From NCBI RefSeq assembly GCF_023053635.1, contig NC_086171.1:15642006-15706005 (forward strand): 64,000 nucleotides of DNA, read 5' to 3'. The notes below the pieces were generated by a model, which was not told the DNA's origin, did no database searches, and saw only the letters and a list, made by a program, of their open reading frames with translations. Below are positions 10,829 through 23,500 of the stretch, piece after piece; the stretch's first letter is position 1, and each line of letters starts with the position of its first letter. The stretch comes from Elgaria multicarinata webbii. Lineage: Eukaryota; Chordata; Lepidosauria; Squamata; Anguidae. Position numbers and translations under genes: made by a program.

Positions 10829-10864
10829 GACAATGAGGCTTGCTGTTCAACAAGCCTCATTGTC
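10829..10864. repeat. Perfect 14-bp hairpin
   Basis: GACAATGAGGCTTG (10829-10842) and its exact inverse (10851-10864) around an 8-nt loop. Confidence 0.9.
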
Positions 10865-10980
10865 TCATTCCTGGTGGGCAGAGCAATCCTAGACTCTATT
10901 TATGCTGAGGGGTGGGGGGCATTTATGCTTTCTGAATCATCCATCAGAAAGAGCTTCAGTCAATAATACTACATTATTGC

Positions 10981-11215
10981 CAGTGTGGCGTAGTGGCTAA
11001 AATGTCAGACTGGGAGTCGGGAGATCCGGGTTCTAGTTCGCACTCAGCCATGGAAACCCACTGGGTGACTTTGGGCCAGTTACAGACTCTCAGCCCAACC
11101 CACCTCACAGGGTTGTTGTTGTGAGCATAAAACGGAGAGGAGGAGGATTATGTACGTCACCTTGGGTTCCTTGGAGGGAAAAAAGCGGGATAGAAATGCA
11201 ATAATACATACATAC
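10981..11215 (+). mobile_element. tRNA-derived SINE, full length
   Basis: Head CAGTGTGGCGTAGTGGCTAA (A-box-like) and GGGTTCTAGTTCGCACTC (B-box-like), body GGTGACTTTGGGCCAGTTAC and ACCTCACAGGGTTGTTG, tail GGGATAGAAATGCAATAATA with CATA repeats. Confidence 0.85.
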
Positions 11216-12179
11216 ATTTTCAGCATATTTGTTTTTACATTTACAAGAAGAAATGCACTTCGACCCTTTCTATACAATGTTTTTATTGTGTATATAATTT
11301 GCGGGGCCTTTATATGACAATGTCATCCTCCATGGCCTTTCCCATGCTTTGTGACCATTATCACATGTGTTTTTTTCTTAACAGGGAAAGTCTGTCAGAT
11401 CCTGATTGGCACCATTAAACTCTCCGTTAGGGGTGAGCAAACTCACCCTCGCCCGCATCAGCAGCCATTCGCCCCGCCACCACCACCACCACCTGTGACC
11501 CCCTTGCCAGGCCGTTTGAGCCTCTTCTGAGGCTCAGCTTGGCCCAATGAGCACTCAGCAGCCACCTGCCCTGGCAGCTGAAAAACTTTACCCTTGCTTT
11601 AATGGGGCATTTACAGCCACCATTGATGCAGCAAGGGGAAGTGTGCAGTTTTGGGAGGCTCCAGAAACTGGGAGGCACCATTAACGCAGGGGGGAAGTGC
11701 ATAATTTCTGCAGTGCACCTGACTGGTTCGGGGACAAGGACGTGGGGGCATCCATTGGACTCCTGGACCCGGCCAGGCATTCAGGACATCCCTACTTTCT
11801 GCATAATTCTGCAGTTCCCCTGTACTACAGCACCATCTAGTGGCTGTATAATGAAACATATAGAAAGGAAGAAAAGGACACACACCCCCACCAGCAAAAA
11901 GCATGTGTAGATGAGCCAATCTTAATCCTGCAAATGATCTGGAAGCAGAAGCACCAGTAAAGGTGTGGGATAAAAGCCTCATGTAGAAATACATTACCAG
12001 TGTAAGGCAGCCTTATACAGCCTGATGCCTTCCAGATGTGTTAGACTACAACTTCCAGCATCCCCCAGCCAGTTTGAAGAAAGTAGATGTAAAGTATGTT
12101 TCTCCCCTGGCATCCCAATCCTAACTATGTTTAATATAGACATCATATTGATTTCTGGTGAGATTTACATCCAATGTCT

Positions 12180-12315
12180 GTGGGGTGGAGAATCCAGTCC
12201 GGGTTTCAGCCAAAACTCTAAAGCAGCTATCCAAGGTGCTTCACACCTTTAGAGTTCTCATTGAAACCTGGAGCGTATTCATTGCCCCACTGACATAGGA
12301 GCCACCAGCCTCCAT
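12180..12315. mobile_element. hAT-like foldback MITE (CTGGTGGCTCC family)
   Basis: GTGGGGTGGAGAATCCAGTC to CACTGACATAGGAGCCACCA. The left terminus is missing or eroded. Same family as 1327-1502. Confidence 0.65.
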
Positions 12316-12910
12316 TGATTCCATGTTAAGTGATAACCCCATGCAAGGCTAGGCATGCCTAAAAGTCCATTGGCTTGGATGGTTTGCTACATGTATATGT
12401 AACTCTGCAAAGAACTGGGCTGTACAGCTCCACTGTAACTTCTGGAATTAAAATGGAACTAAGGGCTAAATTAGACAAAACCTTGTAGTTCTCTGATGGG
12501 AACTTCCATTTCCTTACATTTTTTTTAAAAGCAGCAGCAGAGGTGGGCAGAGCACCTCAGTTGAATCAGGAACACTGCACTAGGGAAGGGAGGTTGACCC
12601 TTTCTTCTGCCCCATTTATTCACTGAACCCATGCACGCACATACACGCACACACAGCTGCTACTTGCACATTGGGGAAACTTCTAGGTACCCAAGTAGGC
12701 GGCCAAAGCTGGTTCATCTTGTGCTAAGCAAAGCTGCACCAATTGAAATGCCCACTTCTGCAAATTGATTAGCATTACAGTACAGGAATACTGAGAAATT
12801 ATTATTCTTCAGTATTTATCTAGCACTGTTCAAGGAGAATTGTTCTCAAGCCTTTTTAAAGCTGTTCTGTCCTTTGCATTTGGCCAGCATGTCCACCTTT
12901 TCCTACTTAT

Positions 12911-12931
12911 TGTCATTATTATTATTATTAT

Positions 12932-12967
<36 letters not shown>

Positions 12968-12968
12968 A
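12911..12968. repeat. (ATT)n/(ACT)n compound microsatellite
   Basis: About 20 bp of ATT repeats run into about 35 bp of ACT repeats. Confidence 0.95.
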
Positions 12969-13473
12969 TAAAACCTGACTTGTGCTCATCATCTGTGCCG
13001 GGCTGCTCGTTAAACTGTAGACTTGCTGTGGCAAATATTTATATATGACTTTATCATTCCTTCCTAGCAAGCTGGGCTTTTCAGTGAAACAAAGCACCAG
13101 GAGTTTGCAGATACGCAAGACTGCCCATGTTATCTTGGCTGTCTGTGGAATGGAGTACAGAGTTCATAAAGGGTATTAAGTATATGGGTGCAATTGGATC
13201 TTGGGAAGTTGCTTGTAGAGAGTGAAATCCTAGTAGTGCTGAATTTGTCTTTGCTCATTTTTATTGGTCACCAAGCAGTATCCATACAGACCTAATTTAT
13301 ATTCCAGTTGAAGAGTATCTCTAGCAAGGAATGGAAGTAAATATAATCTTAGCCCAGACCACCGTATATCTTATCTCCTGGACGTATTGTATTTCCAGTT
13401 CAAGAAACGTTGACAATTTTCAGAAGGGTAGTCCCGCTAAGTCTGTTGCAGCACAAACAACAAAAGAATCTTA

Positions 13474-13545
13474 TTTATTTATTTATTTATTAAACTTATA
13501 TACCATTCCCATAGCCAGGGCTCTCTGGGCGGTTTACAGAAATTC
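13474..13545 (-). mobile_element. LINE/SINE 3' tail, minus
   Basis: TTTATTTATTTATTTATTA then ATACCATTCCCATAGCCAGG and CTCTCTGGGCGGTTTA: the reverse of the CCGCCCAGAGAGC...(AAATA)n tail common in this window. Confidence 0.75.
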
Positions 13546-13610
13546 TTGTGGCACTTTAAAGGCTAACAAATTTATTATATGGAGTAAGCTTATGTGGACT
13601 GGAGTCCATG

Positions 13611-13753
13611 GCTAGATCTCCACTACCGCTTTATATTGAAGTGCACTGATAACTGTTGGGGAACATTACACATTCCATATACTGCTTTCATAGTGTTATT
13701 TCCTGCTTTTTATTCCACATTCAGAATGACTTGACACAAGCTGTAGATCTGGC
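13611..13753. mobile_element. 5-bp-duplication foldback MITE, TSD CCATG
   Basis: CCATG at 13606-13610 and 13754-13758 flanks an element with ends GCTAGATCTCCACT and GTAGATCTGGC. The interior (GAAGTGCACTGATAACTGTT) is shared with the copies at 46803, 58148 and 59191. Confidence 0.75.
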
Positions 13754-14690
13754 CCATGTGGAGAGAGCAATCCCATGGTCACAAACACTGCTACGACCAC
13801 AGGAGGGAGACTCTGAGTTCTGATCTCCCTCTCCTGCCCCCTTGCAGTTGCCACGGAAACAACCACACTGGCCGCTTCCTAATATGGCTTCAGGGGGAAA
13901 GAGAGGGGAGGGGAGGGGAGAGGCTAGGATACAAGAAATCCTATAGCCTCTCCAGTCCTCACCCAGCTCCTGCCCGTGTGCTTTCTCTAGACAGGCTTAA
14001 AGGCCGGTCTAGAAGAATAGCATTTAAAAGGAGGATAGAGGGGCGAAAATCACCGCCGTTGCTTTTCCTGCCCTGCCAACCTCAGTGCAGCAGGACACCA
14101 ATTTCGGAGGCGTCTTTCTGAGGGGAATTTTAAGGGTGATTGCACTCTTAGTATGTAAAGTGGCTTTTTTCTCCTTTGTTGTTTAGCACTGTAACTAACT
14201 AATGGAAAGGAGCAGATGGGCCGACTTAAGACATTTCGCTGCCAACAAATGCTCCTCCCCTCCCCTTGCTAACCACAGTCAAAGGCTGATCAAGCTGTTT
14301 TGTCTCTTGAGACCAAAAATCCCACACACTGTCCTCCTTGCTGACAATAAAAATACAACAATAATAAATTAAATAACTAACGCTTTGCTGCACTTTCATG
14401 ACAGACAATCAGCTTCCTGGGGCAGCCATCTTACTCCACCTAATGGCTGGGCCAGCCCTGGTACAGGTAAATATGTTAATGTGGACAAGGCTAGGGGGGC
14501 AACCACTCCTCTGTCAGGCATGTCGCTGGTTAATGGCCCAGAATGGTAGGCTGAAGGCAGCTATTAGTTAGAAGATAGTTGAACATTTTCCTGGTGTTGT
14601 GGATATATATCTCCACAACAATATAGCCATTCACACTGGGTTTCAATGAAATACCCATTAGAGTTTGCAGAACATGGCACTTGTCTAGCA

Positions 14691-14946
14691 AAAATAGAAC
14701 AGGCAGGTATAGGGCTGTGTGTGTGTGTGTGTGTGTGTGAGTGAGAGAGAGAGAGAGAGAGAGAAGAAAGAGAAAACAAGGAAGAGAGAGAAAGAAAGCA
14801 AGAGCAGTTTGGAACAGATAATGAAAATAGAACAGGCAGGTATAGGGCTGTGTGTGTGTGAGAGTGAGAGAGAGAGAGACAGAGAGAAGAAAGAGAAAGC
14901 AAGGAAGAAAGAGAAAGCAAGCAAGAGCAGTTTGGAACAGATAATG
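14691..14946. repeat. Tandem duplication of a (GT)n(GA)n-bearing unit
   Basis: Unit 1 (14691-14823) and unit 2 (14824-14946) both start AAAATAGAACAGGCAGGTAT and end AGAGCAGTTTGGAACAGATA plus ATG. Each carries its own GT run followed by GA runs. They differ mainly in repeat length, so the duplication is fairly recent. Confidence 0.9.
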
Positions 14947-14974
14947 AGCCACAGTTAAGCCCCCTTCACACGAG

Positions 14975-15130
14975 AATTATTATTTAATTAATTAGATACA
15001 TACCCCACCTTTTTACCCATAAAAATGGCATTGAAGGTGGCTTTCACAATTACAACAATAAAACAATACCAAAAAAAAAAAACCCCAATTAGGAGAGAGA
15101 GAGAAAGAGAGAGAGAGAGAGAATTAAAAA
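14975..15130 (-). mobile_element. LINE 3' tail remnant with (GA)n
   Basis: TTATTTAATTAATTAGATAC ATACCCCACC followed by repeated ACAATAAAACAATACC words and a (GA)n run. Typical reverse-strand LINE tail in this window. Confidence 0.5.
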
Positions 15131-16135
15131 CCACACCCAAGCCAACAGACCCACTTACAGGCCTTCTTGAATAAGTGGTCTATGCCTGCCGGCAGAAGGA
15201 CAACAGAAAGGGAGCACACGTAGCCTTTTTAAAAAGGTGCTGTCTCAGGTTGTCACCAAACACACCTTGATGGCACTTGAAAGAAGGGCCTCTCCAGAAC
15301 TGTTTGAAGGGACCACATAGAAGAGGGCCGCACCTGTGACCCAGCTCCCTGCCCCCACCCATGCTTCCTCTGTCCCACCTGCAAAATCCACACAGTGTTG
15401 GTGTGTGCAGGGATAACTCTATGAATGCAGGCTTTCCTGCAGATTTTCACAGCTAATGTGTGGATCTCAGGGGCAGGGTCTAGGAGCTACGTAATGACAG
15501 GAATGGAGCCCCACGGTCATTTCTATGTGTGATGCCCCTTCACATAATTTATCCATGAGTGGTGAGAGACCAAGGCTGAAGTAACCTTGAAGGTGCTTCA
15601 TCTCTGCTGCCTCGAAGGAGTGCCTGCTGTTTGCCTCCTTTTATGTTCTATCTGTATATATGAAATAAGCTAAAATCACAAAGGGTGCAATCCTATGCAG
15701 GTTGAGGCCGAAAAAAGTCCTACAACTCCCAGTCCTTTTCTGTCTAAACATGCATAGCGTTGTGCTTTAAATGTCCTATATTGTTTCGACCAAAAGAAAC
15801 TAACTTAAACTGGGTAGCTCTGCCCATGGAATTTTTCATTTCATGCAACACCATAACCCAGTGTTTATTCCTTTAAAAAATAATTATAAAAATAATCCTA
15901 GGATGGAGTCCATATACAATTTTTAGGGAGCAAGATCCACTGAACACAGTGAGGAGTAAAAATACAGAAAAGTGTGCTGTCTGCTGCCGGTGTGTACCCA
16001 TGTACCTACATTCATACTAGAATACCATACGCATATTTTTTTTTAAAGAACTCCTATGCCACTGTTCAACGCAAGCCTAAAAATAGTGTAAAGTTGGGGG
16101 GAAAGTAATAGATCAATTGGGACACACTTAAGGGC

Positions 16136-16266
16136 TTAATCCTATGCATTTTTAAACAGGAAAAAAGTCCTACAACTCCCATCATTCCCCAGCCAGTCAT
16201 GGTGGTTAGGGAATGCTGGGAGTCATGAGACTTTTTTCTGTCTAAACACGCATAGGATTGAGCCCT
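16136..16266. mobile_element. Foldback MITE, CCTATGCATG-terminus family
   Basis: Ends AGGGCTTAATCCTATGCAT and GCATAGGATTGAGCCCT. Inner arms AAAAAAGTCCTACAACTCCC and GGGAGTCATGAGACTTTTTT. A well-preserved hairpin. Confidence 0.75.
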
Positions 16267-16387
16267 AAAAAGAATCACTTCAGTTGGCCACTGGAATATA
16301 TTGATTCCTTCCTGATAACCAGGAGCCTGCACAGAATTTCCAAACTTCTAGCAAAACATCCACGAAATCAAGGGTGACTACTGGCCA

Positions 16388-16495
16388 GCCTTGCCCAACC
16401 TGGAGCCCTCTGTATGTCTGAGATCACAACTCCCATGAGCCCGAGACAGCATGGCCAATGCTCAGGAATGATGGTGTAGTCTAAACTATTTGGGA
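16388..16495. mobile_element. MITE fragment, CCAGATGTTTT family
   Basis: GCCTTGCCCAACCTGGAGCC and ATCACAACTCCCATGAG then GGCCAATGCTCAGGAATGAT: arms of the commonest short element here. Other copies at 21330-21475, 21525-21635, 23905-24035, 29318-29460, 33655-33785, 38440-38520 and 58560-58680. Confidence 0.7.
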
Positions 16496-16794
16496 AAGAC
16501 CACCAGCTTAGAAAAGGTGTTAAAGGCAATGGATTCGTAACTGCGACCACGCAAAACACTGCCAGGGGCTTTGACTATATGGGAAGCCATGACTCTGAAA
16601 GCTTTTGCCGCGCCCTTCAAGTTTCAGCAACCCGCAAGGTGTGCGTGTGAATGGTTGGCTTTCAGGGTCTGGGCAGCTGGTTCTCTCTCCTGTCTCCTTG
16701 GCAAGATCGGCCTGTGCCCCTCCCTTCCCGGATCTCGGCCATCACTGGGTCACCAGCCTGGGTGCATTTGCATATTTTTACCTTTGTCTCCAAA

Positions 16795-17560
16795 GAGCGG
16801 CCAATGAGCGAGCGCGCCTCCGCCTGGCTCGGCCCCCTCGAGGTTCGATTGCTGGCGCAGGCGAGTCGGCTCCCCGTGCGCTCTGGGGGACGGGGCGGTT
16901 CGTGGTCGCTGCGCTCGTTCGCCTTGCTCCAGATCCCCCGCGAGGAAGGGGACGCTCCCGAGGAGCAGGCCCCGCGGGGAAGGGAAGAGAGGCGCGCCCC
17001 GATCCCTCCTTTACGCCCAAGCGACCTTTGCCAGAGCAGGAGGCGCGGCTGCCGCGCAATCGCAGGGGCGCGATGGTTTGCGGCGGCTTCTCCTGTTCCA
17101 AGAACTGGCTCTGCGCCCTCAACCTGCTCTATACGGTGAGTACAGCCGGCAGCCCGGGCTTCGGATCCAGCTGGACGGGAAAGACACCTCCTTGGGGGGG
17201 GGGCGCCTTTGTGTGCTTCCGCGGGCCCCACCGCGAGGTGACTTGTTCTTACTTCTTGGGGGCTCGAAAAAACACCTCCTTAGGCCTGAGCCGGCCAAGG
17301 GTGGGTCGGTGGGTGGATGGATGGGGGAGAGAAGCCGGGGAGCCTTGCGAGCTGGCCGGGCGAGAACCGGGCCATGGGCGACCCCACCTTAACCGAAAAA
17401 GGCCTTTGGTGCTCCGGCGTAGCGCAGTGCCGATGCACCTGCGGAGAAGGGGCGGGGGAAATGAACTTACGTGGTGGCTGCAGGAGCCTGGAATCTGCTG
17501 GAAAAGCGGCTCTGGCTAGATCGGACGCTGGACCGCTGACAGCGGAGAATACGCGCTGGG
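16795..17560 (+). promoter_or_regulatory. CpG-rich promoter of TSPAN13
   Basis: A GC-rich, CpG-dense block in otherwise AT-rich DNA surrounds coding exon 1. It contains a CCAAT element (GGCCAATGAGC, about 16800) and a GGGCGG Sp1-type box near 16890. No TATA box stands out, so start sites are probably dispersed. The transcription start cannot be placed from sequence. The block extends about 400 bp into intron 1, as CpG islands often do. Confidence 0.85.
17073..17135 (+). CDS. TSPAN13: TSPAN13 coding exon 1
   Basis: Encodes residues 1-21 ([20 protein letters not shown] plus T): the cytoplasmic N terminus with juxtamembrane cysteines, which are usual palmitoylation sites in tetraspanins, and the start of membrane segment 1. 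It is followed by the donor GTGAGT at 17136. It lies inside the CpG-rich block. Confidence 0.95.
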
Positions 17561-20500
17561 ATTTGAAGCCAGGTGCAATGTAGGGGGCTCAATAAATTCC
17601 CTATGTAGCGTCATATTGCGTCTTACCTAGGGATGGCCACGTTTTCTGTTTCTTCCCCTGACGTGGCCTCTAACAGCTGCACACCGGACATTTCCCCCTC
17701 TCCTTATTCCCACCCCCGACATAGAGATAACAACAATAGGGGAAACCTTCACTTGTTGAACTTCTGCCTGTTATGCCTTTGTTAAAGGGACAGGTGTCTT
17801 GTCGCCTGAAAGAAAAAAGAAGGGACCAGTTATTGCTGTTGGTAATAATAATGGTAATATTTTGCTGGGAAATCTTCCATGACGTTGCATAAAAGAACTG
17901 TAAGCAACATCCAACCCATAAGGTCAATATCCAATGTCTTTCCTTTTGAATCCAGGGTTCACTCTTTCTGTATACCCATGCCTATATGTTCTTGCTAACT
18001 GAAGATAACGCCATGCATTGGGTGATGTGAACTCCTGAAGCTTATGTGGTAATGCATTTTGTTAGTCTTCAAAATGTTGCAAGACTGTGGCTGCTCTCCT
18101 GGGCACATCTACCTGGGAGAAAATTCCATTGAACCTGGGGGAACTTGCTTTTGAGTAGGTAAGCCTAGGATTGTACTGCCTGTCTTGTTTTGCTGCAAAA
18201 AACTAACATGGCAACTTACCCCTCTGAAAGTTGTTTGCCTTTTCCCTTACAGGAGGAAGTTCTGGTATGTTTCTGGAAAATGTTTTTTTGTTTTTTTTAA
18301 ATATAGTTTAAGTGAACTTTTCATTATTCATTTCTTTTTTAATTTAGTCTGAGTGGTCTTTTCATTATTCATTTCTTTTTTAAATTAGTCTGAGAGATCT
18401 TTTCGTTATTCAATTCTTTTCACCTTAAAACAAGAAAAGAGTAATATTTTTCTCCAAGTTAAACATGGTGGTTTAGGATTAGGAAATGCTCCTATGGTCA
18501 TGTGACTACAATCTTGTTTGTTTCACTGCTGTGCCCAGGGTAAATTCCACGATCTGTTTAAGCCACTTGTATTCCTCCATGTGTTTTGACTGTCACTGTT
18601 TGTTAGATGAGTTGGACAGATCCTCGACAGGAGTATTAGAAAACAAGCTTCACTGAAATCAATGGAACAAACTTCCAGCTAACTGAGTTTAGGAGCATAA
18701 GTGGGTCTTTGAGTTCTTCACAAAGTGCAAAATTGACCTTTGGAAATCACTGTCACAAGTTATGATGGTTACTAGCTTAAATGGCCCTAAAAGGGGGTCG
18801 GACAAATTCATGGAACATAAGGTCATCAGTGGCTAGTAGTCATGATGTCTATGTTCTGCTTCCATGTTTTGAGGCAACGTGCCTGGGGACTGTGAGTGGG
18901 AGTGTTCCATTGCACTCATGTCTTGCTTGTGGGTTTCCACAGTGGCATCTAGTTAGCCATTACGGGAACAGAATGTTGGACTGAATAGGCCTTTGGTCTA
19001 TTCCAGAGTGCTCTTACGTTCATTACCACTTCCATGTGGTCTAGCTTATTGTATTCTAACATCTCACAGGCTGCCCCAGAATTTACCTGATCCAGCCTTG
19101 AGCACGCTTCCTATGGTGTGTGTCATCATCCCCGTCTTCGGAGTTGACATTTAGCTTTTTTAGACACATCATGCAAAGTTGTAGTGTTACTTTTCAATAA
19201 TGTCCAAAATAGTCAGGCTTAATTTTTGCAATACATTCTGCTGATAAAAAAGAGGAAAAAACTAGTTATGCTATTATGTCATCCCTTCCAAGAATGTTCT
19301 TTGTAATACATTGAAAGCCACAGGACACATTACATCATAATAACACATCCATGTAAAAACGTCATAGATGCGCATAGCTAATATTGTGTGCATTTCAGGC
19401 ACATGGGCAAGGACGTACCAGTGAAAAAAACATGTCTTTCTTGCTAGAGAATGTGTGAAGCATCTCTGAGACTGAATAATTTACCATCTGCTGGGTATTT
19501 AATTACCTGAGGTGTATGTTACACAGGTCAGTTTGATTGCTTGTCTTTATGTTCTTGGAACAGGGAACTGTAGTAGATGGGAAACAAGAGCAGGTAGGCA
19601 GGTAAACAAAGTGTCTGAGTGATGCTTCGTACTGAAGAGTAATGGGCAAGGCAATCCTGCATGCCCTTTGGGAGCCTCCAGTGCTGTAGCCTTTGACATA
19701 CCCAACCCCTTGCCAATGACATTTTAAAAAAGAGGGCAACCAAATGGTCTTATCAGCTGTATGTATCTCAATATAAAAGCTGGAGTGGGTGGGAAATCCA
19801 CTAAGAAATACTCAATGTAATCAGATTATAACCCTGCTGGAAGAGATTCCAAGGTAGGACCTCATAATCTTGGTCTCCTAGGACCAGCCAGTTGTGTATT
19901 AGCCATCACTGGGACACAAAGAAGAGCCTTCCCAGCAGATCTTGGGCACAGCGTCGGCTAGAGTTGGAGAAAATGCATCTCTGATCCTTCTTCTCACAAC
20001 GTTTCTTAACTTCGCAGAAGGTGTCTTAACTTCTTCACAACAACTTTGTCTACTAGATTAAGTTCAGATATACTGACTATGAGTCAGGGATCATGTCAAA
20101 TCCTGAGGGTCCCAGGTTCCATCCTTGGCATCACCATGAGAATATACATATACATATCAGGTGACACTTGATGGAGAAGTCCTTTGCCTGGAATCCTAGA
20201 GAACAGTTCCAGTCTGAGTAGACAATATTCAGCAGATGGACAAATAGCTTAACTATTAATTTATTTTTTTTCACACATTTTTAATTCTGACCTTTAGCCA
20301 AAAAGGTTCCTAAGACAGCTTGCTAAGATAGGAAGTAATACCTGCCTACAGGCTTACAGTCTAAAAGAGTGAAGGAGAAAAGCAAATTCTGACACTAGTG
20401 TCTTCATTGCAAATGTATCCAATTTTTAACTATAATCTGCCTTGCTGCAACAAGCAGAATAATCCTAACTTCCCGATGTGGTATGTCTTCATTTGGTCTG

Positions 20501-23500
20501 CTGAAGCTGGGCAAAAGTGCTATTTTTCTGGATGACGTAAATTGCAATTAATTGTTTTCCTATATTAAGTAAATACATCTGTCAAAAATGATTTAGCTAT
20601 TTCACATTCCCACCACAGGTGGAAGTATGTGCAAGTTTCTCATGAGCATTTTGGAAACATAATATTGTAAATGTGACTTAAAATTAAAGGTGATAACATC
20701 TGTGAGCCTTTTTGATGGCATTTCCCCTTATATTGGCAGATACTGATCGAAATGGCCAGTATTCCACTTGTTTTCTTGTTTTATGTATGTTTGACTTTTG
20801 AAGAATAATAAAAGTGTGTGTGTGTGTGTGTAACCTTCCCTTCATATTTATGGATATTAAGTGGTTGTAAAATAAATATGATCAAAACTAGTCCTACCAA
20901 AAAAAAATACAATAAAATAGTCAACACCATCCTCATAGTCTGAACACTGCCCAGGAAACCCTTGTGGATGAAAGTGTCTTATAAATTTAAAAGATGAATA
21001 AATAATCAGTTGAAAGACAGGTAAAACAGAAAGGATTGGCCAACCCCACTGATGAAAGGAAAACATTTTGATATGATTTATTGTATTTATTTATTTATTT
21101 ATTACATTTATATACTGCCCAATAGTTGAAGCTCTCTGAGCAGTTTACAAAAGTTAAAAACAGTGAACATTAAAAAAAACGAGTATAAAAATTTAAAACC
21201 ATCAAAAGCATAAAAACAACAAAATCCATGCAGATCAGAGTGCAGTGTCATTGCCTGCCTGGAAGATCTCAAGTCACAGGAGTGTCACTTCATGTGTTTG
21301 AATCCCAAGCCATTTGGATCTCAAAGTGTTCTTATAGCTAAATCCACAATTATCTACCCTCCATATATTTTGGACTTCAATGCCCATTACCCCAACCATT
21401 GGCCATGCTGGTTAGGGTTTATGGGAGTTGTAGTTAAAAACATCTGGAGGGCACAACGTTGGGGAAGGCTAGCAGAAGGCAATCCTGTGAGTTTCATATT
21501 TGAGCTGGGTGTGCATGATCTAAGACAACCTTCCCCAATCCAGATGTTTTCAACTACAACTTCCAACATTCCTGGCCATTAGCCGTGCTAGTTGGTGCTG
21601 ATGGGAGTTGATGTCTAAAACCAGGTTGGGGAAAGCGAAGGGTTGCTTTCGTCCCAAGTGATCCTAGAACGGACCTCTCAAAGCACTCCTTCATTGGCAC
21701 CCTTAGAAACATTGGGATTCCAAGCAGCTGCTTAGGGTGCCTGTACATCCTGCTGGTTCTGGTTCCTTAGTATAAAGCCTTTCTGATATAGTTGACTCAT
21801 CGGCAGCACAGCTTAAATGAGGCCCTGCATACCCATTTCTCCTAGCAATCTGACACCATGTTGTAAATGTAATCATGCAGCTTACTACCAGGTGCAGGAA
21901 GGAGGATCAGTTGGTATCAGTGGATAGAACTAAGATGTACTGTACCTTTGGGTGCAAGGGCCTTATGACAGCTAAAAGACTTAAATTATCATGTTGGAAG
22001 GATAAATGCTCACCTCCCATAATGCAGTGGACTGAGGACTTAACAACTCTTATCAACATTTGAATGGGTGTTATATAGGTGTGACTTCCGAGTAGATAAG
22101 TACATGGATATTTGGTCTGCTTTTCTTGAAACTTTTCTTTTTTAAAAAATGAACATTATATCTGATGGGGGGTGGGGAGTGATGATTTTCCTATATATGT
22201 AATGTTTCTTTGTTTTCCTTTTTCATGATTTATTTTTTGTTCTGTTTTGTTAATATTTACAATTTAAAAAATGGGGGGGGGGCGAAACTGGAAACAAAAA
22301 GATGCCAGTCTTTCAAGAAAAATAGAATGGGAGTATGGTTTTTGGTAGAGCTGTGCATGAACCCCTGATTTGCTCTGGAGGTCAATTCAGAGTTCTAAAT
22401 CAGCTTTGATTTAACTTGGGTGCTTCAGGTTTGGGCCAACTTGTTTCAGATCTGGATTCGAAGCAAGATCCGGACATCCCAAGTGGGTTGGCTGTTGCAG
22501 GTTCCAAGGCACCCACCGAACTCCCTCAAACCTGGAGCCACTGACCCCACCCATGAGACTTACCTGTCCTCAGTGGGAATCACCATTTTTTTAGCCATGT
22601 AGTCTGAGACCTTATACTTAGGAAATGCCAGAGCCCCCATCTTTGTTGAAAATGGTGGCTCTCATTGAGGCTGGGCAGCTGCCAGGTGGTTCAGGTAAGT
22701 CTCGTGGGTGGGTTTGGTGGAGGCAGCATCTCACCAACAGCTGAGTCAGGCCAAGGTGGCCTGAAGTGCTTTGGACCACCTTGGACCACTCTGGATTTGG
22801 CCCGCAGACCAAATCAGCCTGCTTCGACTCAGATTCGGGATTCAGGCCTGAAGTTATGCATAGCCCTAGTTTCTGATTTATTCTGAAAGTCAGCATATAT
22901 AAGTTGTCTGTGTTTGTGGAATCCAAATGCATTTACATTAACCATTGTTTCAGTTTCCCTTTCAGTATTAGGAGCAAGTATTCCTGTATATGGTAGAGGT
23001 TCTCTTAAAAATAAAAACTTTCTACCTTAGCTAGTTCTGATCTCCTACGTAGATAAATTGCAGTACATTCCAATGTGTTTCCTAGATCCAGTTTCAAGCG
23101 TTAAGATTCCAACAAGATCCATTTTTGCTCTTTTTAGTTAAGTTTGGCTTCCCTTCCTCCTGTATTCTAGTACAGACCAAAGTAGCTGAGTTGTACTATG
23201 CCTAGGCATGTGACCTTGCTTTTAGAGAATCACAGGAAAGGCTGGAGTTTCCTGTATATAAAACATGACTTTATAGACACCTAGCTGAGCCAAATGTCCC
23301 CTCTTCAAAATGTCAACTTGGACAGGAAAGGCAGCTCTTTGCCCAAAGTTTTCAAACTTACTTTGATCAAGTTCAGACAGGAGGGTTTGGTGGAAGTAAA
23401 AATTGTCTTCCTATCTTGACAAGCAGTTCTAATAAATGGCATATCTTTATGTCAAGGCGTCGTCTCTCTGCCCCGTTGTCAGCAATATAGAGAATGGTGA

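Noticed and set aside
10981-11060. Possible functional tRNA gene
   Set aside because: A- and B-box-like words are present, but no cloverleaf closes and the SINE body and tail follow; it is a tRNA-derived SINE.
14530-14958. Open frames rich in SLSLSL/HTHTHT or REREKE on both strands
   Set aside because: Translations of the duplicated (GT)n(GA)n microsatellites.
16662-17231. 189-codon minus-strand open frame
   Set aside because: Shadow of the same GC-rich block; low-complexity Arg/Ala/Pro composition.
16605-17519. 304-codon open frame on + strand through the CpG island, in frame with TSPAN13
   Set aside because: It stays open because GC-rich DNA has few stop codons. The part before 17073 has no family resemblance, the ATG at 17073 has the strong context, and the frame reads past the real donor at 17136. 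Not a gene or N-terminal extension.
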